Source: Bradyrhizobium sp. BR13661 (lineage in GTDB: Bacteria > Pseudomonadota > Alphaproteobacteria > Rhizobiales > Xanthobacteraceae). Taken from it: a stretch of DNA of 64,000 nt. The position numbers were made by a program, and so were the translations under genes. Below are positions 50,099 to 60,200 of the stretch, piece by piece; the first letter of the stretch is position 1; the number at the start of each line of letters is the position of its first letter. The stretch spans positions 90,282 through 154,281 of the forward strand of contig NZ_JARXWB010000018.1 of assembly GCF_029892425.1 (NCBI RefSeq), read 5' to 3'. Below the pieces are notes generated by a model. That model did not search any database and was not told where the DNA came from. It saw only the letters and a list, made by a program, of their open reading frames with translations.

Positions 50099-51334
50099 AT
50101 GGTCGGCCCGCGTGATCTGAAGTCTCCCGTCCAGGGTGCCCTGATGTCAGGGGCGACCCGGCGGAGTGCGCTTGGCCTGCTGCTCGGCACGCCCCTGCTC
50201 TCGGCCTGCGCCGGTGTGCAGCAGAGCCTCAGCCAGTTCTCCAATCCGTTCTCCAGTTCCTCGCCGCCGCCGGCCCAGCCGGCCGGCCCGCCGCAGCAGG
50301 CGACCACCGCCGGCACCGGCGGGGTCAAGGTCGCGGTGATTCTGCCGCTCTCGGCCGCCGGCAATGCCGGGCTTGCCGCGCAATCCATGCGCAATGCCGC
50401 CGAGATGGCGCTGGCCGAGTTCCAGAACCCGAACATCCAGCTCCTGATCAAGGACGACAATGGCAGCCCGCAGGGCGCGCAAGCCGGCGCGCAGCAGGCA
50501 GTCGAGGAAGGCGCCGAGATCATTCTGGGGCCGCTGTTCGCTCAGTCTGTCCCCGCAGTGGCGCAAGTCGCGCGTACGCGCGGCATCTCGGTGATCGCGT
50601 TCTCGACCGATTCCAGCATCGCCGGCCGCGGCGTTTATCTGCTGAGCTTCCTGCCGGAGTCCGACGTCAACCGCATCATCGAATATTCCGCGAGCATTGG
50701 AAAACGCTCGGTCGCGGTGCTCGTGCCTGACAACGCCTACGGCAATGTGGTCGAGGCCGCTGTGAAAGCCGCAGTGCCGCGGCGTGGCGGACGCGTCGTC
50801 GCATTCGAGAGATACGGCGCCGATCGCGCGACGCCGGCGCGCACCGTGGCGCAACAGCTCGGCAGTGCGGATGCGCTGTTCATTGCCGACGATGCCGATA
50901 ACGTCGTCGCGGTCGCGGACGCGATGACCGCGGCGGGCGCCAATTTGCGCAACATCCAGCTGCTCGGCACCGGCCTGTGGGACAGCCCGCGCGTGTATGC
51001 GAGCCCGAACTTGCAAGGCGGCCTCTATGCCGCGCCCGATCCCGCAGGCTTCCGCGCGTTTTCCGGCCGCTACCGTACCAAATACGGCGCTGAGCCGATC
51101 CGCACCGCGACGCTCGCTTATGATGCGGTAGCTCTCGTCGCCGCACTTGCGCGCACGCAAGGCACCACGCGCTTCTCGTCCGACGTGCTCACCAACCCCT
51201 CAGGTTTCGCCGGCATCGACGGCCTGTTCCGCTTCCGCGCCGACGGCACCAATGAGCGCGGCCTTGCGGTGATGAAGGTGACGACGGGTGGTGGCGTTGC
51301 AGTCGCCGGTTCGCCGAAGAGTTTTGGGGCGTAG
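50099..51334 (+). CDS. LpoA-like penicillin-binding-protein activator (lipoprotein, periplasmic-binding fold)
   Basis: A 411-residue lipoprotein. The signal segment RRSALGLLLGTPLLSAC gives a lipobox SAC with Cys37, then a Ser/Pro-rich linker and a type 1 periplasmic-binding-protein fold (VKVAVILPLSAAGNAGLAAQSMRNAAEMAL, GAEIILGPLFAQSVPAVAQVA, AVLVPDNAYGN). In gammaproteobacteria LpoA of this family activates PBP1A; here the function is inferred from the family and from the rsmI-yraN neighbourhood. ATG 50099, or ATG 50144 giving a shorter N-terminus. It ends two bases before the hemW stop. Confidence 0.85.
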   Translation: MVGPRDLKSPVQGALMSGATRRSALGLLLGTPLLSACAGVQQSLSQFSNPFSSSSPPPAQPAGPPQQATTAGTGGVKVAVILPLSAAGNAGLAAQSMRNAAEMALAEFQNPNIQLLIKDDNGSPQGAQAGAQQAVEEGAEIILGPLFAQSVPAVAQVARTRGISVIAFSTDSSIAGRGVYLLSFLPESDVNRIIEYSASIGKRSVAVLVPDNAYGNVVEAAVKAAVPRRGGRVVAFERYGADRATPARTVAQQLGSADALFIADDADNVVAVADAMTAAGANLRNIQLLGTGLWDSPRVYASPNLQGGLYAAPDPAGFRAFSGRYRTKYGAEPIRTATLAYDAVALVAALARTQGTTRFSSDVLTNPSGFAGIDGLFRFRADGTNERGLAVMKVTTGGGVAVAGSPKSFGA

Positions 51335-51343
51335 TTTTACGCC
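51328..51343. terminator. Hairpin enclosing the LpoA-like and hemW stop codons
   Basis: GGCGTA-GTTT-TACGCC is a perfect 6-bp stem with a four-base loop. The TAG of the LpoA-like gene (51332-51334) and the TAA of hemW on the other strand (51337-51339) both lie within it, and only two bases separate the stops. Confidence 0.5.
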
Positions 51344-52494
51344 GCGAGATCCGCGACCACCGCATCCAGCACCGGAAATCCGCTGCTGGTCACGCGCAGC
51401 CGGCCCGTTGCATCGACCGTGATCGCGCCCTCTTCACGCAAAAGCGCAATGCGGCGGGGATCGAGCGGGCGACCGGCCAACGCCTTGTAGCGCTCAGGAT
51501 CGATGCCTTCCGCCAGACGCAATCCCATCAGCAGGAATTCGTCGGCGCGTTCTTCGCTGTTGAGGAGATCGTCGGTGACGACACCGTCGCCATTCGTTTC
51601 GACGCGCATCAGCCAGGCTTCGGGACGCTTCTCGGTGGCGGTGGCATGGCGCACGCCGTCGATATCGAGGCGGCCATGCGCGCCGGGGCCGATGCCGGCA
51701 TATTCCTCGCCGCGCCAGTAGACCAGATTGTGCCGGCACTCGGCACCGCGGCGTGCGTGGTTGGAAATCTCGTAGGCGGGTAGCCCCAGTCTGTCGCAGG
51801 TCTCCTGCGTGATGTCGTAGAGCGCGCGCGCGACGGCTTCGTCCGGCGTCTTCAATTTGCCGGCCTGGTGCAGGCCGAAGAACGGCGTGCCTTCCTCGAT
51901 CGTGAGCTGATAGAGCGACAGATGCTCGGCCGCTTCGTCGATGGCAAGACGCAGCTCGTCAGCCCACATGTCAGGCGTCTGGTCGGGACGGGCGTAGATC
52001 AAATCGAACGAATAGCGGTCGAACGAGCGGCGTGCGACGCTGATAGCATCGAGCGCCTCGCGCGCGCTGTGCATGCGGCCGAGCGCTTTCAGCGAGGCAT
52101 CGTCGAGCGCCTGTACGCCGAGCGATACGCGGTTGACGCCGGCGGCGCGATAGCCGGCAAAGCGGGTGGCTTCAACGCTGGTTGGGTTCGCCTCCAGCGT
52201 GACTTCGACGTCGCTGGCGACACGCCAATGCTTGCCGATGGAATCGAGCACGGCGCCGACGGTCGACGGTTGCATCAGCGAGGGCGTGCCGCCGCCGAGG
52301 AAGATCGAGGTGACCTCGCGTCCGGGCGCACGCTCGGCGGTCGTCGCGATCTCGCGCGCGAAGGCTGATGCAAAGCGTGCCTCGTCGATCGCGGCATGGC
52401 GGACATGGCTGTTGAAGTCGCAATACGGGCACTTCGACAGGCAGAACGGCCAGTGCACGTAGACGCCTAACGCATCCTTATTAGCGCGGCTCAA
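51337..52494 (-). CDS. hemW: Radical SAM heme chaperone HemW
   Basis: A 385-residue radical SAM protein of the HemN-like family, now understood as a heme chaperone rather than coproporphyrinogen oxidase. The CxxxCxxC cluster is Cys18, Cys22 and Cys25 in WPFCLSKCPYCDFNSHV, without the extra Cys of true HemN. IFLGGGTPSLM, VTLEANPTS and LSLYQLTIEEGTPF are further marks. ATG 52494, overlapping rdgB by 14 bases; last gene of rph-rdgB-hemW. Confidence 0.93.
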   Translation of the reverse strand: MSRANKDALGVYVHWPFCLSKCPYCDFNSHVRHAAIDEARFASAFAREIATTAERAPGREVTSIFLGGGTPSLMQPSTVGAVLDSIGKHWRVASDVEVTLEANPTSVEATRFAGYRAAGVNRVSLGVQALDDASLKALGRMHSAREALDAISVARRSFDRYSFDLIYARPDQTPDMWADELRLAIDEAAEHLSLYQLTIEEGTPFFGLHQAGKLKTPDEAVARALYDITQETCDRLGLPAYEISNHARRGAECRHNLVYWRGEEYAGIGPGAHGRLDIDGVRHATATEKRPEAWLMRVETNGDGVVTDDLLNSEERADEFLLMGLRLAEGIDPERYKALAGRPLDPRRIALLREEGAITVDATGRLRVTSSGFPVLDAVVADLAA

Positions 52495-53116
52495 GGCAGA
52501 TCTCCGCCAGTTTCACGAAGGCGCGGGCGCGGTGCGACAGGCCGAGGCCAAGCGGCGGCAGGCCGTGCTTCTCGATGCTGTCCATCTCGCCGAAGGTGCG
52601 GTCGTATCCGTCGGGCAGGAACATCGGATCATAACCAAAACCGGCGGTACCGCGCGGTGGCCACACCAGCGTGCCGTCAACGCGCGCCTCGACCTCTTCG
52701 AGATGTTCGTCGGGCCAGGCAACGCAGAGCGCGGAGACGAAATGGGCCTTGCGCCTGTCCGGCGTGGTGGCACCGCGCTCCTGCAACAGACGCTCGATCT
52801 GCGCCATCGCAGCAGTGAAATCCTTAGCTGGACCAGCCCAGCGCGCGCTGTAGATGCCGGGCGCGCCGTCGAGTGCGTCGACCACGATGCCGGAATCATC
52901 GGCGAAGGACGGAAGCCCGGTCGCTTGCGCCGCCGCGATCGCCTTGATGGCGGCGTTGCTGCGGAAATCGTTGCCGGTTTCATCAGGCTCGCCCAGGCCG
53001 AGCTCACCGGCCGACACCACTTCGATGCCGTGAGGCGCGAGCAGCTCCTTCATCTCGGCGAGCTTGCCGGGATTGTGGGTCGCGATGACGAGCTTTCCGG
53101 TGATTCGGCGGTGCAT
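52481..53116 (-). CDS. rdgB: XTP/dITP diphosphatase (RdgB/HAM1)
   Basis: A 211-residue pyrophosphatase that removes inosine and xanthosine triphosphates from the nucleotide pool. LVIATHNPGKLAEMKELL holds the substrate-binding Thr-His-Asn-x-Gly-Lys; SFADDSGIVVDALDGAPGIYSARWAG holds the catalytic Asp pair; GTAGFGYDPMFLPDG and LSHRARAF are C-terminal. Start ATG 53116, 11 bases after rph. The frame is open upstream through rph in another phase, which is not coding. Confidence 0.97.
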   Translation of the reverse strand: MHRRITGKLVIATHNPGKLAEMKELLAPHGIEVVSAGELGLGEPDETGNDFRSNAAIKAIAAAQATGLPSFADDSGIVVDALDGAPGIYSARWAGPAKDFTAAMAQIERLLQERGATTPDRRKAHFVSALCVAWPDEHLEEVEARVDGTLVWPPRGTAGFGYDPMFLPDGYDRTFGEMDSIEKHGLPPLGLGLSHRARAFVKLAEICLEPR

Positions 53117-53127
53117 GGGTCTATTGA

Positions 53128-53841
53128 CTACGCGACAGCCAGTTTCTGCAAGTCCACCAGACGCGCGATGCCCTTCTGCGCCAGGGCGATCAGCTTCAGG
53201 AATTCGTCCTGCGTGAACGGCTCGCGTTCCGCGGTGCCCTGCACCTCGATGATGCGGCCATCGCCGGTCATGACGAAATTGGCGTCGGTCTCGGCCTCCG
53301 AATCCTCGGCATAGTCGAGATCGAGTACCGGCGTGCCGTTGTAGATGCCGCAGGAGATCGCGGCGACGTTGTCGCGCATCACGTTGGCCTTGACCATGTT
53401 GCGCGCCTTCATCCAGGCGATGCAGTCGGCGAGCGCGACCCAGGCGCCGGTGATGGACGCCGTGCGGGTGCCGCCGTCGGCCTGAAGCACGTCGCAATCG
53501 ACCGTGATCTGGCGTTCGCCGAGCGCCTCGAGATCGACGATGGTGCGAAGCGAGCGGCCGATCAGGCGCTGGATCTCGACGGTGCGGCCGCTCTGCTTGC
53601 CGGCGGCGGCCTCGCGGCGGGTGCGTTCGGAGGTCGCACGCGGCAGCATGCCGTATTCGGCGGTGACCCAGCCGCGGCCCTGGCCCTTCAGCCAGGGCGG
53701 CAGGCGGTCTTCCAGCGTGGCGGTCACAAGCACATGGGTGTCGCCGAATTTCACCAGGCAGGAGCCTTCCGCATATTTGACCACGCCGCGCTCCAGCGTC
53801 ACGGGGCGCAATTCGTCGGGCGCACGGCGGCTTGGCCGCAT
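53128..53841 (-). CDS. rph: Ribonuclease PH
   Basis: A 237-residue phosphorolytic exonuclease that trims tRNA 3' ends. MRPSRRAPDELRPVTLERG starts the protein, and SCLVKFGDTHVLVTATLEDRLPPWLKGQGRGWVTAEYGMLPRAT, RSLRTIVDLEALGERQITVDCDVLQADGGTRTASITG are classic. Full length, so unlike the truncated K-12 Rph. ATG 53841. Divergent from hrcA; rph and hrcA are neighbours in many alphaproteobacteria. Confidence 0.98.
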   Translation of the reverse strand: MRPSRRAPDELRPVTLERGVVKYAEGSCLVKFGDTHVLVTATLEDRLPPWLKGQGRGWVTAEYGMLPRATSERTRREAAAGKQSGRTVEIQRLIGRSLRTIVDLEALGERQITVDCDVLQADGGTRTASITGAWVALADCIAWMKARNMVKANVMRDNVAAISCGIYNGTPVLDLDYAEDSEAETDANFVMTGDGRIIEVQGTAEREPFTQDEFLKLIALAQKGIARLVDLQKLAVA

Positions 53842-54009
53842 GGGGAATCCTCCAAAACTCAGGGATAAAGGCTATTCGCGGTGCTTGTAGGTGGGGTGAG
53901 GGTGGGCAGCAAGGCTTTTTCACCCCCTGATATCCACCCCGCAAACGCCACGCTTGTCAGAACCCTCGCGGATGGACAAATTACGAGTATCTGAGAGGAG
54001 TTACCGTCT

Positions 54010-55098
54010 GTGGCCCATCACGATCCGATCCATCTGATCGCGGCGCGCGCGGGCCTCGCCCAGCTCAACGAGCGTTCCCGCGACATCTTTCGTCAAATTG
54101 TCGAAAGCTACCTCGCGACCGGCGAGCCGGTCGGCTCGCGCAATATCTCGCGCCTGATCGCGATGCCGCTGTCACCGGCCTCGGTTCGCAATGTGATGGC
54201 GGATCTCGAACATCTCGGCCTGATCTATGCGCCGCATACCTCGGCCGGCCGCCTGCCGACGGAACTCGGCCTGCGCTTCTTCGTCGACGCCCTGATGCAG
54301 GTCGGCGATCTCGACGAGGCCGAGCGGCAGTCGATCCAGAGCCAGCTGATCTCCGTCGGTCAGGCCCAATCGGTCGAGGCGGCGCTCGATCAGGCGCTGA
54401 CGCGGCTGTCGGGTCTTACCCGAACCGCGGCGGTCGTTCTGACGCCGAAATCCAATACGCGGCTGAAGCACATCGAATTCGTCCGGCTGGAACCTGAAAA
54501 GGCGCTGGTGATCCTGGTCGGTGAGGACGGCCAGGTCGAAAACCGCGTGCTGACGCTGCCGCCGGGAGTTCCCTCCTCGGCCATCACCGAAGCCGGCAAT
54601 TTCCTGAATTCGCGGATTCGTGGCCGGACGCTCGCCGAAGCCCGGCTCGAGCTGGAGACCGCGCTTGCCGAGGCCCGCGCCGAGCTCGATCAATTGACGC
54701 AGAAGGTGATCGCGGCCGGAATCGCCAGCTGGTCAGGCGGCGAGAACGAGGACCGCCAGCTCATCGTCCGCGGCCACGCCAATCTGCTGGAAGATCTGCA
54801 CGCGCTGGAGGATCTCGAGCGTGTTCGCCTGTTGTTCGACGATCTCGAGACCAAGCGTGGCGTGATCGACCTGTTGGGGCGCGCGGAAACCGCCGAGGGC
54901 GTGCGTATTTTCATCGGCAGCGAGAACAAGCTGTTCTCCCTGTCGGGCTCCTCGACCATCATCTCGCCCTATCGGGATGCCGCCGGCCGTATCGTCGGCG
55001 TTTTGGGCGTGATCGGACCGACGCGGCTGAATTATGCCCGCGTGATCCCGACCGTGGACTACGCCGCCCGCATTGTCAGTCGCCTGCTGGGGGGCTGA
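54010..55098 (+). CDS. hrcA: Heat-inducible transcription repressor HrcA
   Basis: A 362-residue repressor of CIRCE-controlled chaperone genes. The winged-helix N-terminus has RSRDIFRQIVESYLATGEPVGS-type sequence (here NERSRDIFRQIVESYL) and LSPASVRNVMADLEHLGLIYAPHTSAGRLPTELG; the GAF-like C-terminal part ends in VGVLGVIGPTRLNYARVIPTVDYAA. GTG 54010 with GAGAGGAG upstream. No CIRCE element (TTAGCACTC-N9-GAGTGCTAA) was seen upstream of hrcA, grpE or dnaK, so its targets, probably groESL, are elsewhere. Confidence 0.97.
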   Translation: MAHHDPIHLIAARAGLAQLNERSRDIFRQIVESYLATGEPVGSRNISRLIAMPLSPASVRNVMADLEHLGLIYAPHTSAGRLPTELGLRFFVDALMQVGDLDEAERQSIQSQLISVGQAQSVEAALDQALTRLSGLTRTAAVVLTPKSNTRLKHIEFVRLEPEKALVILVGEDGQVENRVLTLPPGVPSSAITEAGNFLNSRIRGRTLAEARLELETALAEARAELDQLTQKVIAAGIASWSGGENEDRQLIVRGHANLLEDLHALEDLERVRLLFDDLETKRGVIDLLGRAETAEGVRIFIGSENKLFSLSGSSTIISPYRDAAGRIVGVLGVIGPTRLNYARVIPTVDYAARIVSRLLGG

Positions 55099-55117
55099 CC
55101 GGCATTTGAGCCGATCA

Positions 55118-55141
55118 CGGGCGCTTGATTTTCAGCGCCCG
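55118..55141 (+). terminator. Hairpin between hrcA and grpE
   Basis: CGGGCGCT-TGATTTTC-AGCGCCCG is a perfect 8-bp stem starting 20 bases after the hrcA stop. No T-run follows, so it may be an attenuating or mRNA-processing structure rather than a full terminator. Confidence 0.5.
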
Positions 55142-55197
55142 AAGCACGATATCCGGGCCAGAAAACCTCCCCTTAAGATGAGTTCGAGAAGCAGTCG

Positions 55198-55803
55198 ATG
55201 ACCGATCCGACCCGGCAACCCGAAGACACGGCCGCGCCGACCGGCGAGCCCGTGGTATCGAAGCCCTACATCATGCCCGACGATCCCGAGCCGGGTTCGG
55301 TCGAGCTGTTGCAGAAGGAAGCCGCCGAGGCGCGCGACCGCATGCTGCGGACGCTGGCCGAGATGGAAAACCTGCGCAAGCGCACCGCCAAGGAGGTCGC
55401 TGACTCCAAGCTCTACGGCATCACCGGCTTTGCCCGCGACGTGCTCGACATCGCCGACAATCTCCAGCGTGCGCTCGATGCCGTTCCGGCCGATGCCCGT
55501 GCCGCGGCCGATCCCGGCCTGACCGCGCTGATCGAGGGCGTCGAGCTCACCGAACGTTCACTGCTCAGCGCGCTGGAAAAGCACGGCGTGAAGAAGCTCG
55601 ATCCGCAAGGCCAGAAGTTCGATCCGAACTTCCACCAGGCGATGTACGAAGTGCCTGACGCCTCGGTGCCCGCGGGCACTGTCGTGCAGGTCATGCAGGC
55701 CGGCTACACCATCGGCGAGCGCGTGCTGCGCCCGGCGCTGGTCGGCGTCGCCAAGGGCGGCGCAAAGGCTGCGCCGGCGGCGAACAGCAACGAAGCGAAC
55801 TGA
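55198..55803 (+). CDS. grpE: Nucleotide exchange factor GrpE
   Basis: A 201-residue co-chaperone that releases ADP from DnaK. After an acidic, flexible N-terminus the long dimerising helix has EARDRMLRTLAEMENLRKRTAKEV, then GFARDVLDIADNLQRAL, and the beta-wing domain ends in VVQVMQAGYTIGERVLRPALVGVAKGG. ATG 55198, 99 bases after hrcA. Confidence 0.97.
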   Translation: MTDPTRQPEDTAAPTGEPVVSKPYIMPDDPEPGSVELLQKEAAEARDRMLRTLAEMENLRKRTAKEVADSKLYGITGFARDVLDIADNLQRALDAVPADARAAADPGLTALIEGVELTERSLLSALEKHGVKKLDPQGQKFDPNFHQAMYEVPDASVPAGTVVQVMQAGYTIGERVLRPALVGVAKGGAKAAPAANSNEAN

Positions 55804-55810
55804 GTATCAG

Positions 55811-55851
55811 CGTCATTCCGGGTTCGGCTCTGCGAGCCGCCCCGGAATGAC
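55811..55851. repeat. Short palindromic element, CGTCATTCCGG family
   Basis: A 41-bp hairpin: CGTCATTCCGGGTTCGGCTC pairs imperfectly with GAGCCGCCCCGGAATGAC. It begins seven bases after the grpE stop and fills the convergent gap with the nicotinamidase gene, a good position for a bidirectional terminator. Confidence 0.85.
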
Positions 55852-55863
55852 TGCGCAAATTTT

Positions 55864-56583
55864 TTACGCGCTCGCGATATCCGCAGACTGGATCCGCTTC
55901 ACGCCGGCCTTGGCCATGTCGGCCCAGGCTTTTGCGAGCGAGCCCTGATTGTCGATGCCGCGGCAGGCGTCTTCCACGACATAGACTTCAAAACCGGCCT
56001 TGCGCGCATCGAGCGCGGTCCAGGCGACACAGAAATCCGTCGCGAGACCGGCAACGAAGACACGCTTGATCTTGCGCGAGTTCAAATAGGCGGCGAGGCC
56101 TGTCGTGGTCTTGCCGTCGGCTTCGAGGAACGCCGAATAGCTGTCGACGTCCTTGTGAAAACCCTTGCGGATGATGAGCTCGGCCTGCGGGATCGAGAGG
56201 TCCTTCGAGAGCGAGGCGCCATCGGTGCCCTGCACGCAATGGTCGGGCCACAGCACCTGCTTGCCGTAGGGCAGGTCGATGGTCTCGAACGGCTTCTTGC
56301 CGGAATGCACCGACGCGAACGAGACGTGGCCGGGCGTGTGCCAGTCCTGCGTCATCACCACGTTCGAAAACGCTTTCGCGATTCTGTTGATCACGGGCAC
56401 GACCTGCTCGCCTTCCTTCACCGCGAGGCTGCCGCCCGGCAGGAAGCAGTTCTGCACGTCGATCACGAGCAGCGCGGAGGAATCGTCCGGCTTGATCGGG
56501 GCTGCCGCAAACAGCATCGATGGAGCAAGGCTCGCGAGCGCCGTGGTTCCCAGCGCCGCCAAGATCTGTCGTCGATTAAGCAT
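55864..56583 (-). CDS. Exported nicotinamidase/isochorismatase-family hydrolase
   Basis: A 239-residue PncA-like enzyme with a Tat-type signal (MLNRRQILAALGTTALASLAP). The catalytic triad Asp42 (LLVIDVQNCF), Lys140 (RKGFHKDVDSYSAF) and Cys185 (GLATDFCVAWTAL) is present. The metal ligands of nicotinamidases are also conserved: Asp80, His82 and His86 in TQDWHTPGH. It should convert nicotinamide to nicotinate. A periplasmic location is unusual because PncA is normally cytosolic. ATG 56583 with GGGGAGG upstream. Confidence 0.88.
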   Translation of the reverse strand: MLNRRQILAALGTTALASLAPSMLFAAAPIKPDDSSALLVIDVQNCFLPGGSLAVKEGEQVVPVINRIAKAFSNVVMTQDWHTPGHVSFASVHSGKKPFETIDLPYGKQVLWPDHCVQGTDGASLSKDLSIPQAELIIRKGFHKDVDSYSAFLEADGKTTTGLAAYLNSRKIKRVFVAGLATDFCVAWTALDARKAGFEVYVVEDACRGIDNQGSLAKAWADMAKAGVKRIQSADIASA

Positions 56584-56701
56584 CGTCCGCCTCCCCTCAA
56601 GGTTGATCCAGTGGGGCAAGCCTAATTCCGTTCGTGTACGAACGAAAGCCCGAAAATGCAGCCGGTTTTGGCTAGCGGTTGGGCTGTCAGCTCCCGCGCT
56701 T

Positions 56702-57640
56702 CTACCCCTTCGGCTGAATGCCGTCGCGCACGGCGCGGAAGCGGGTGAAGGCATCCGACCACTGGTCGCGCGGGGAGCTGGCGATGATGCGCAGCGAGGT
56801 ACCGCCGCCGAAGCGGATCCACTGCACCACCGTGACCGGGGTCTTGTCCTTGCCGCTGACGCCGTCGATCCTCGTCTCAAAACCCGGCTGCCCGTTGATG
56901 CGGATCGGCTCCGACATGGTGAGCTTGGTCTCGCGCACGCCGGGGATCTGCAGCGCGGCCTCCTGGGCGAAGCGGGCGCGGTCGTCAGCGGATTGCGGAG
57001 TGGCGCCGATCAGGCCGAGGATCATGAACGGCTTCGATTCATAGCCCGAGCTCTCATTGCCGTCGGCGATGATGATGCTCGAGCCCGGCACCAGCGTGCG
57101 GATGTCCTTGAAGCCGGCGAGATCGGTGACCTTGAACGGCAACAGGGCGATCTGCTCGTCAGCCGACACCTCCTTGCGGATGGTGGCGGTCGCAAACATC
57201 TGCCGCACCGCCTCATCGGTGTAGATCTTCGAGGCGTTCTCGGGGACCTGTACCGCGACATAGCCGGAGAAGCCGGTGCCTGGCACGATCATCGAATAGC
57301 GCTTCACCAGCGTGTCGCCGGCCTTGCCGCTTTCGGTGGTAAAATAGGCAAGCCCCGCAGGCGTCTCGATCTTGTCCGGCTTGACGCCGTTATTGCCGGC
57401 CGGGTTGGCGTTGAAGGCACTGACGACCTCGTTATAGGCCGCCGGCGGCAGCTCGGTGACCAGCACCTTGACGCTGCCGTCCTCGCTCTCGAAGCCCGGG
57501 AAGGTCTTGGCCTTGCCGAGGCCGACCAGAGGCACCATGCCGAGGCGCAAGCCGGGCGGAAAGACCGCATCGGCGGCGAGCGCCGGAAAAGCCGTGGCAA
57601 TGAGGAGGGCGAGCGCAGCGAGGGGGCGGGTCAGCTTCAT
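56702..57640 (-). CDS. Exported protein of unknown function
   Basis: A 312-residue protein with a clear signal peptide (MKLTRPLAALALLIATAFPALAADA). The mature part starts FPPGLRLGMVPLVGLGKAK and contains no motif I recognise; it is a mixed alpha/beta soluble sequence without Cys, suggesting a periplasmic protein. The ending (WIRFGGGTSLRIIASSPRDQWSDAFTRFRAVRDGIQPKG) looks like a domain seen in rhizobial hypothetical proteins. ATG 57640. It is divergent from dnaK and upstream of the nicotinamidase homologue on the same strand. Confidence 0.75.
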   Translation of the reverse strand: MKLTRPLAALALLIATAFPALAADAVFPPGLRLGMVPLVGLGKAKTFPGFESEDGSVKVLVTELPPAAYNEVVSAFNANPAGNNGVKPDKIETPAGLAYFTTESGKAGDTLVKRYSMIVPGTGFSGYVAVQVPENASKIYTDEAVRQMFATATIRKEVSADEQIALLPFKVTDLAGFKDIRTLVPGSSIIIADGNESSGYESKPFMILGLIGATPQSADDRARFAQEAALQIPGVRETKLTMSEPIRINGQPGFETRIDGVSGKDKTPVTVVQWIRFGGGTSLRIIASSPRDQWSDAFTRFRAVRDGIQPKG

Positions 57641-57904
57641 GGGGACTCTGATTGGTTCACATTGAGGCCGTTCGATGGTTGGTCATTGGGCCGCTTTGTC
57701 GCGCGAAGCAGCCCCATGACGAAGCTGTCCGGCCGGCCGCCTTTTAGCGGGTTTGGCGCTCGGGTAACAGGGCCGGGCGGGCCGCGGCGGCGGGGACGGG
57801 CTGAAGTCTGAACCTGTTAATAATTCCTCACCCGCAAGTACGGCGAAGCCCGGATACGATCTTCCAAAACCCAATGTTTTCACGGTCCAAACTTGCGTTC
57901 GGTC

Positions 57905-57932
57905 CTTGCGGGCCCCTCCCCCCCTCCTATAT
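57905..57932 (+). promoter_or_regulatory. RpoH (sigma-32) promoter of dnaK
   Basis: CTTG (57905-57908), 17 bases, then CCTATAT (57926-57932) followed by G: a full match to the alphaproteobacterial RpoH consensus CTTG-N17-CYTATNT. It lies about 105 bases before the dnaK ATG. In Bradyrhizobium japonicum dnaKJ is known to be heat-induced through sigma-32. Confidence 0.85.
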
Positions 57933-58037
57933 GAGCCTCAACCATCGCAATATCGCGAATGTTTGATCTTAGGGGGTTTCGGTTCGGGTGCCTTCTGGGC
58001 CCAGCCAACCTGCCGCAAAAAGAAGGATATCGGGACC

Positions 58038-59939
<1,902 letters not shown>

Positions 59940-59989
59940 AGCCCCCTGAGGGTATGATGCGGACGGCTTGGACCCCTCACGCTGAAACG

Positions 59990-60012
59990 GCCTCCCCCCT
60001 CAGGGGGGAGGC
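59990..60012 (+). terminator. Strong GC hairpin between dnaK and dnaJ
   Basis: GCCTCCCCCC-TCA-GGGGGGAGGC is a perfect 10-bp stem with a three-base loop followed by TTTC. It lies 50 bases after the dnaK stop and about 190 before dnaJ, so it is likely a partial terminator or a structure that sets the dnaK:dnaJ ratio. Confidence 0.7.
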
Positions 60013-60200
60013 TTTCGTGTCGGGACAGGCGGGCGAAGACTCTTTTGAAGTCGGTCCCGTTACGATCCATCAATTCCCAGCCGTTATTTTCAACGCTGCC
60101 ATGCAGCCCGCTGCTGATTTGCAGAAGGCTGCCTATATCGTCGCGTGGCGACGTTGTTTCGCTCCGACTTGAATCGCGATCGGATAGACCTGAGTCAGAC

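Noticed and set aside
49881..50120. A 79-codon GTG-started frame overlapping the LpoA-like start
   Set aside because: No ribosome site, no recognised homology, and it overlaps a well-supported gene in another frame.
60132..60138. CCTATAT as a -10 element of a separate dnaJ heat-shock promoter
   Set aside because: The -35 position reads CTGC rather than CTTG at 17-base spacing.
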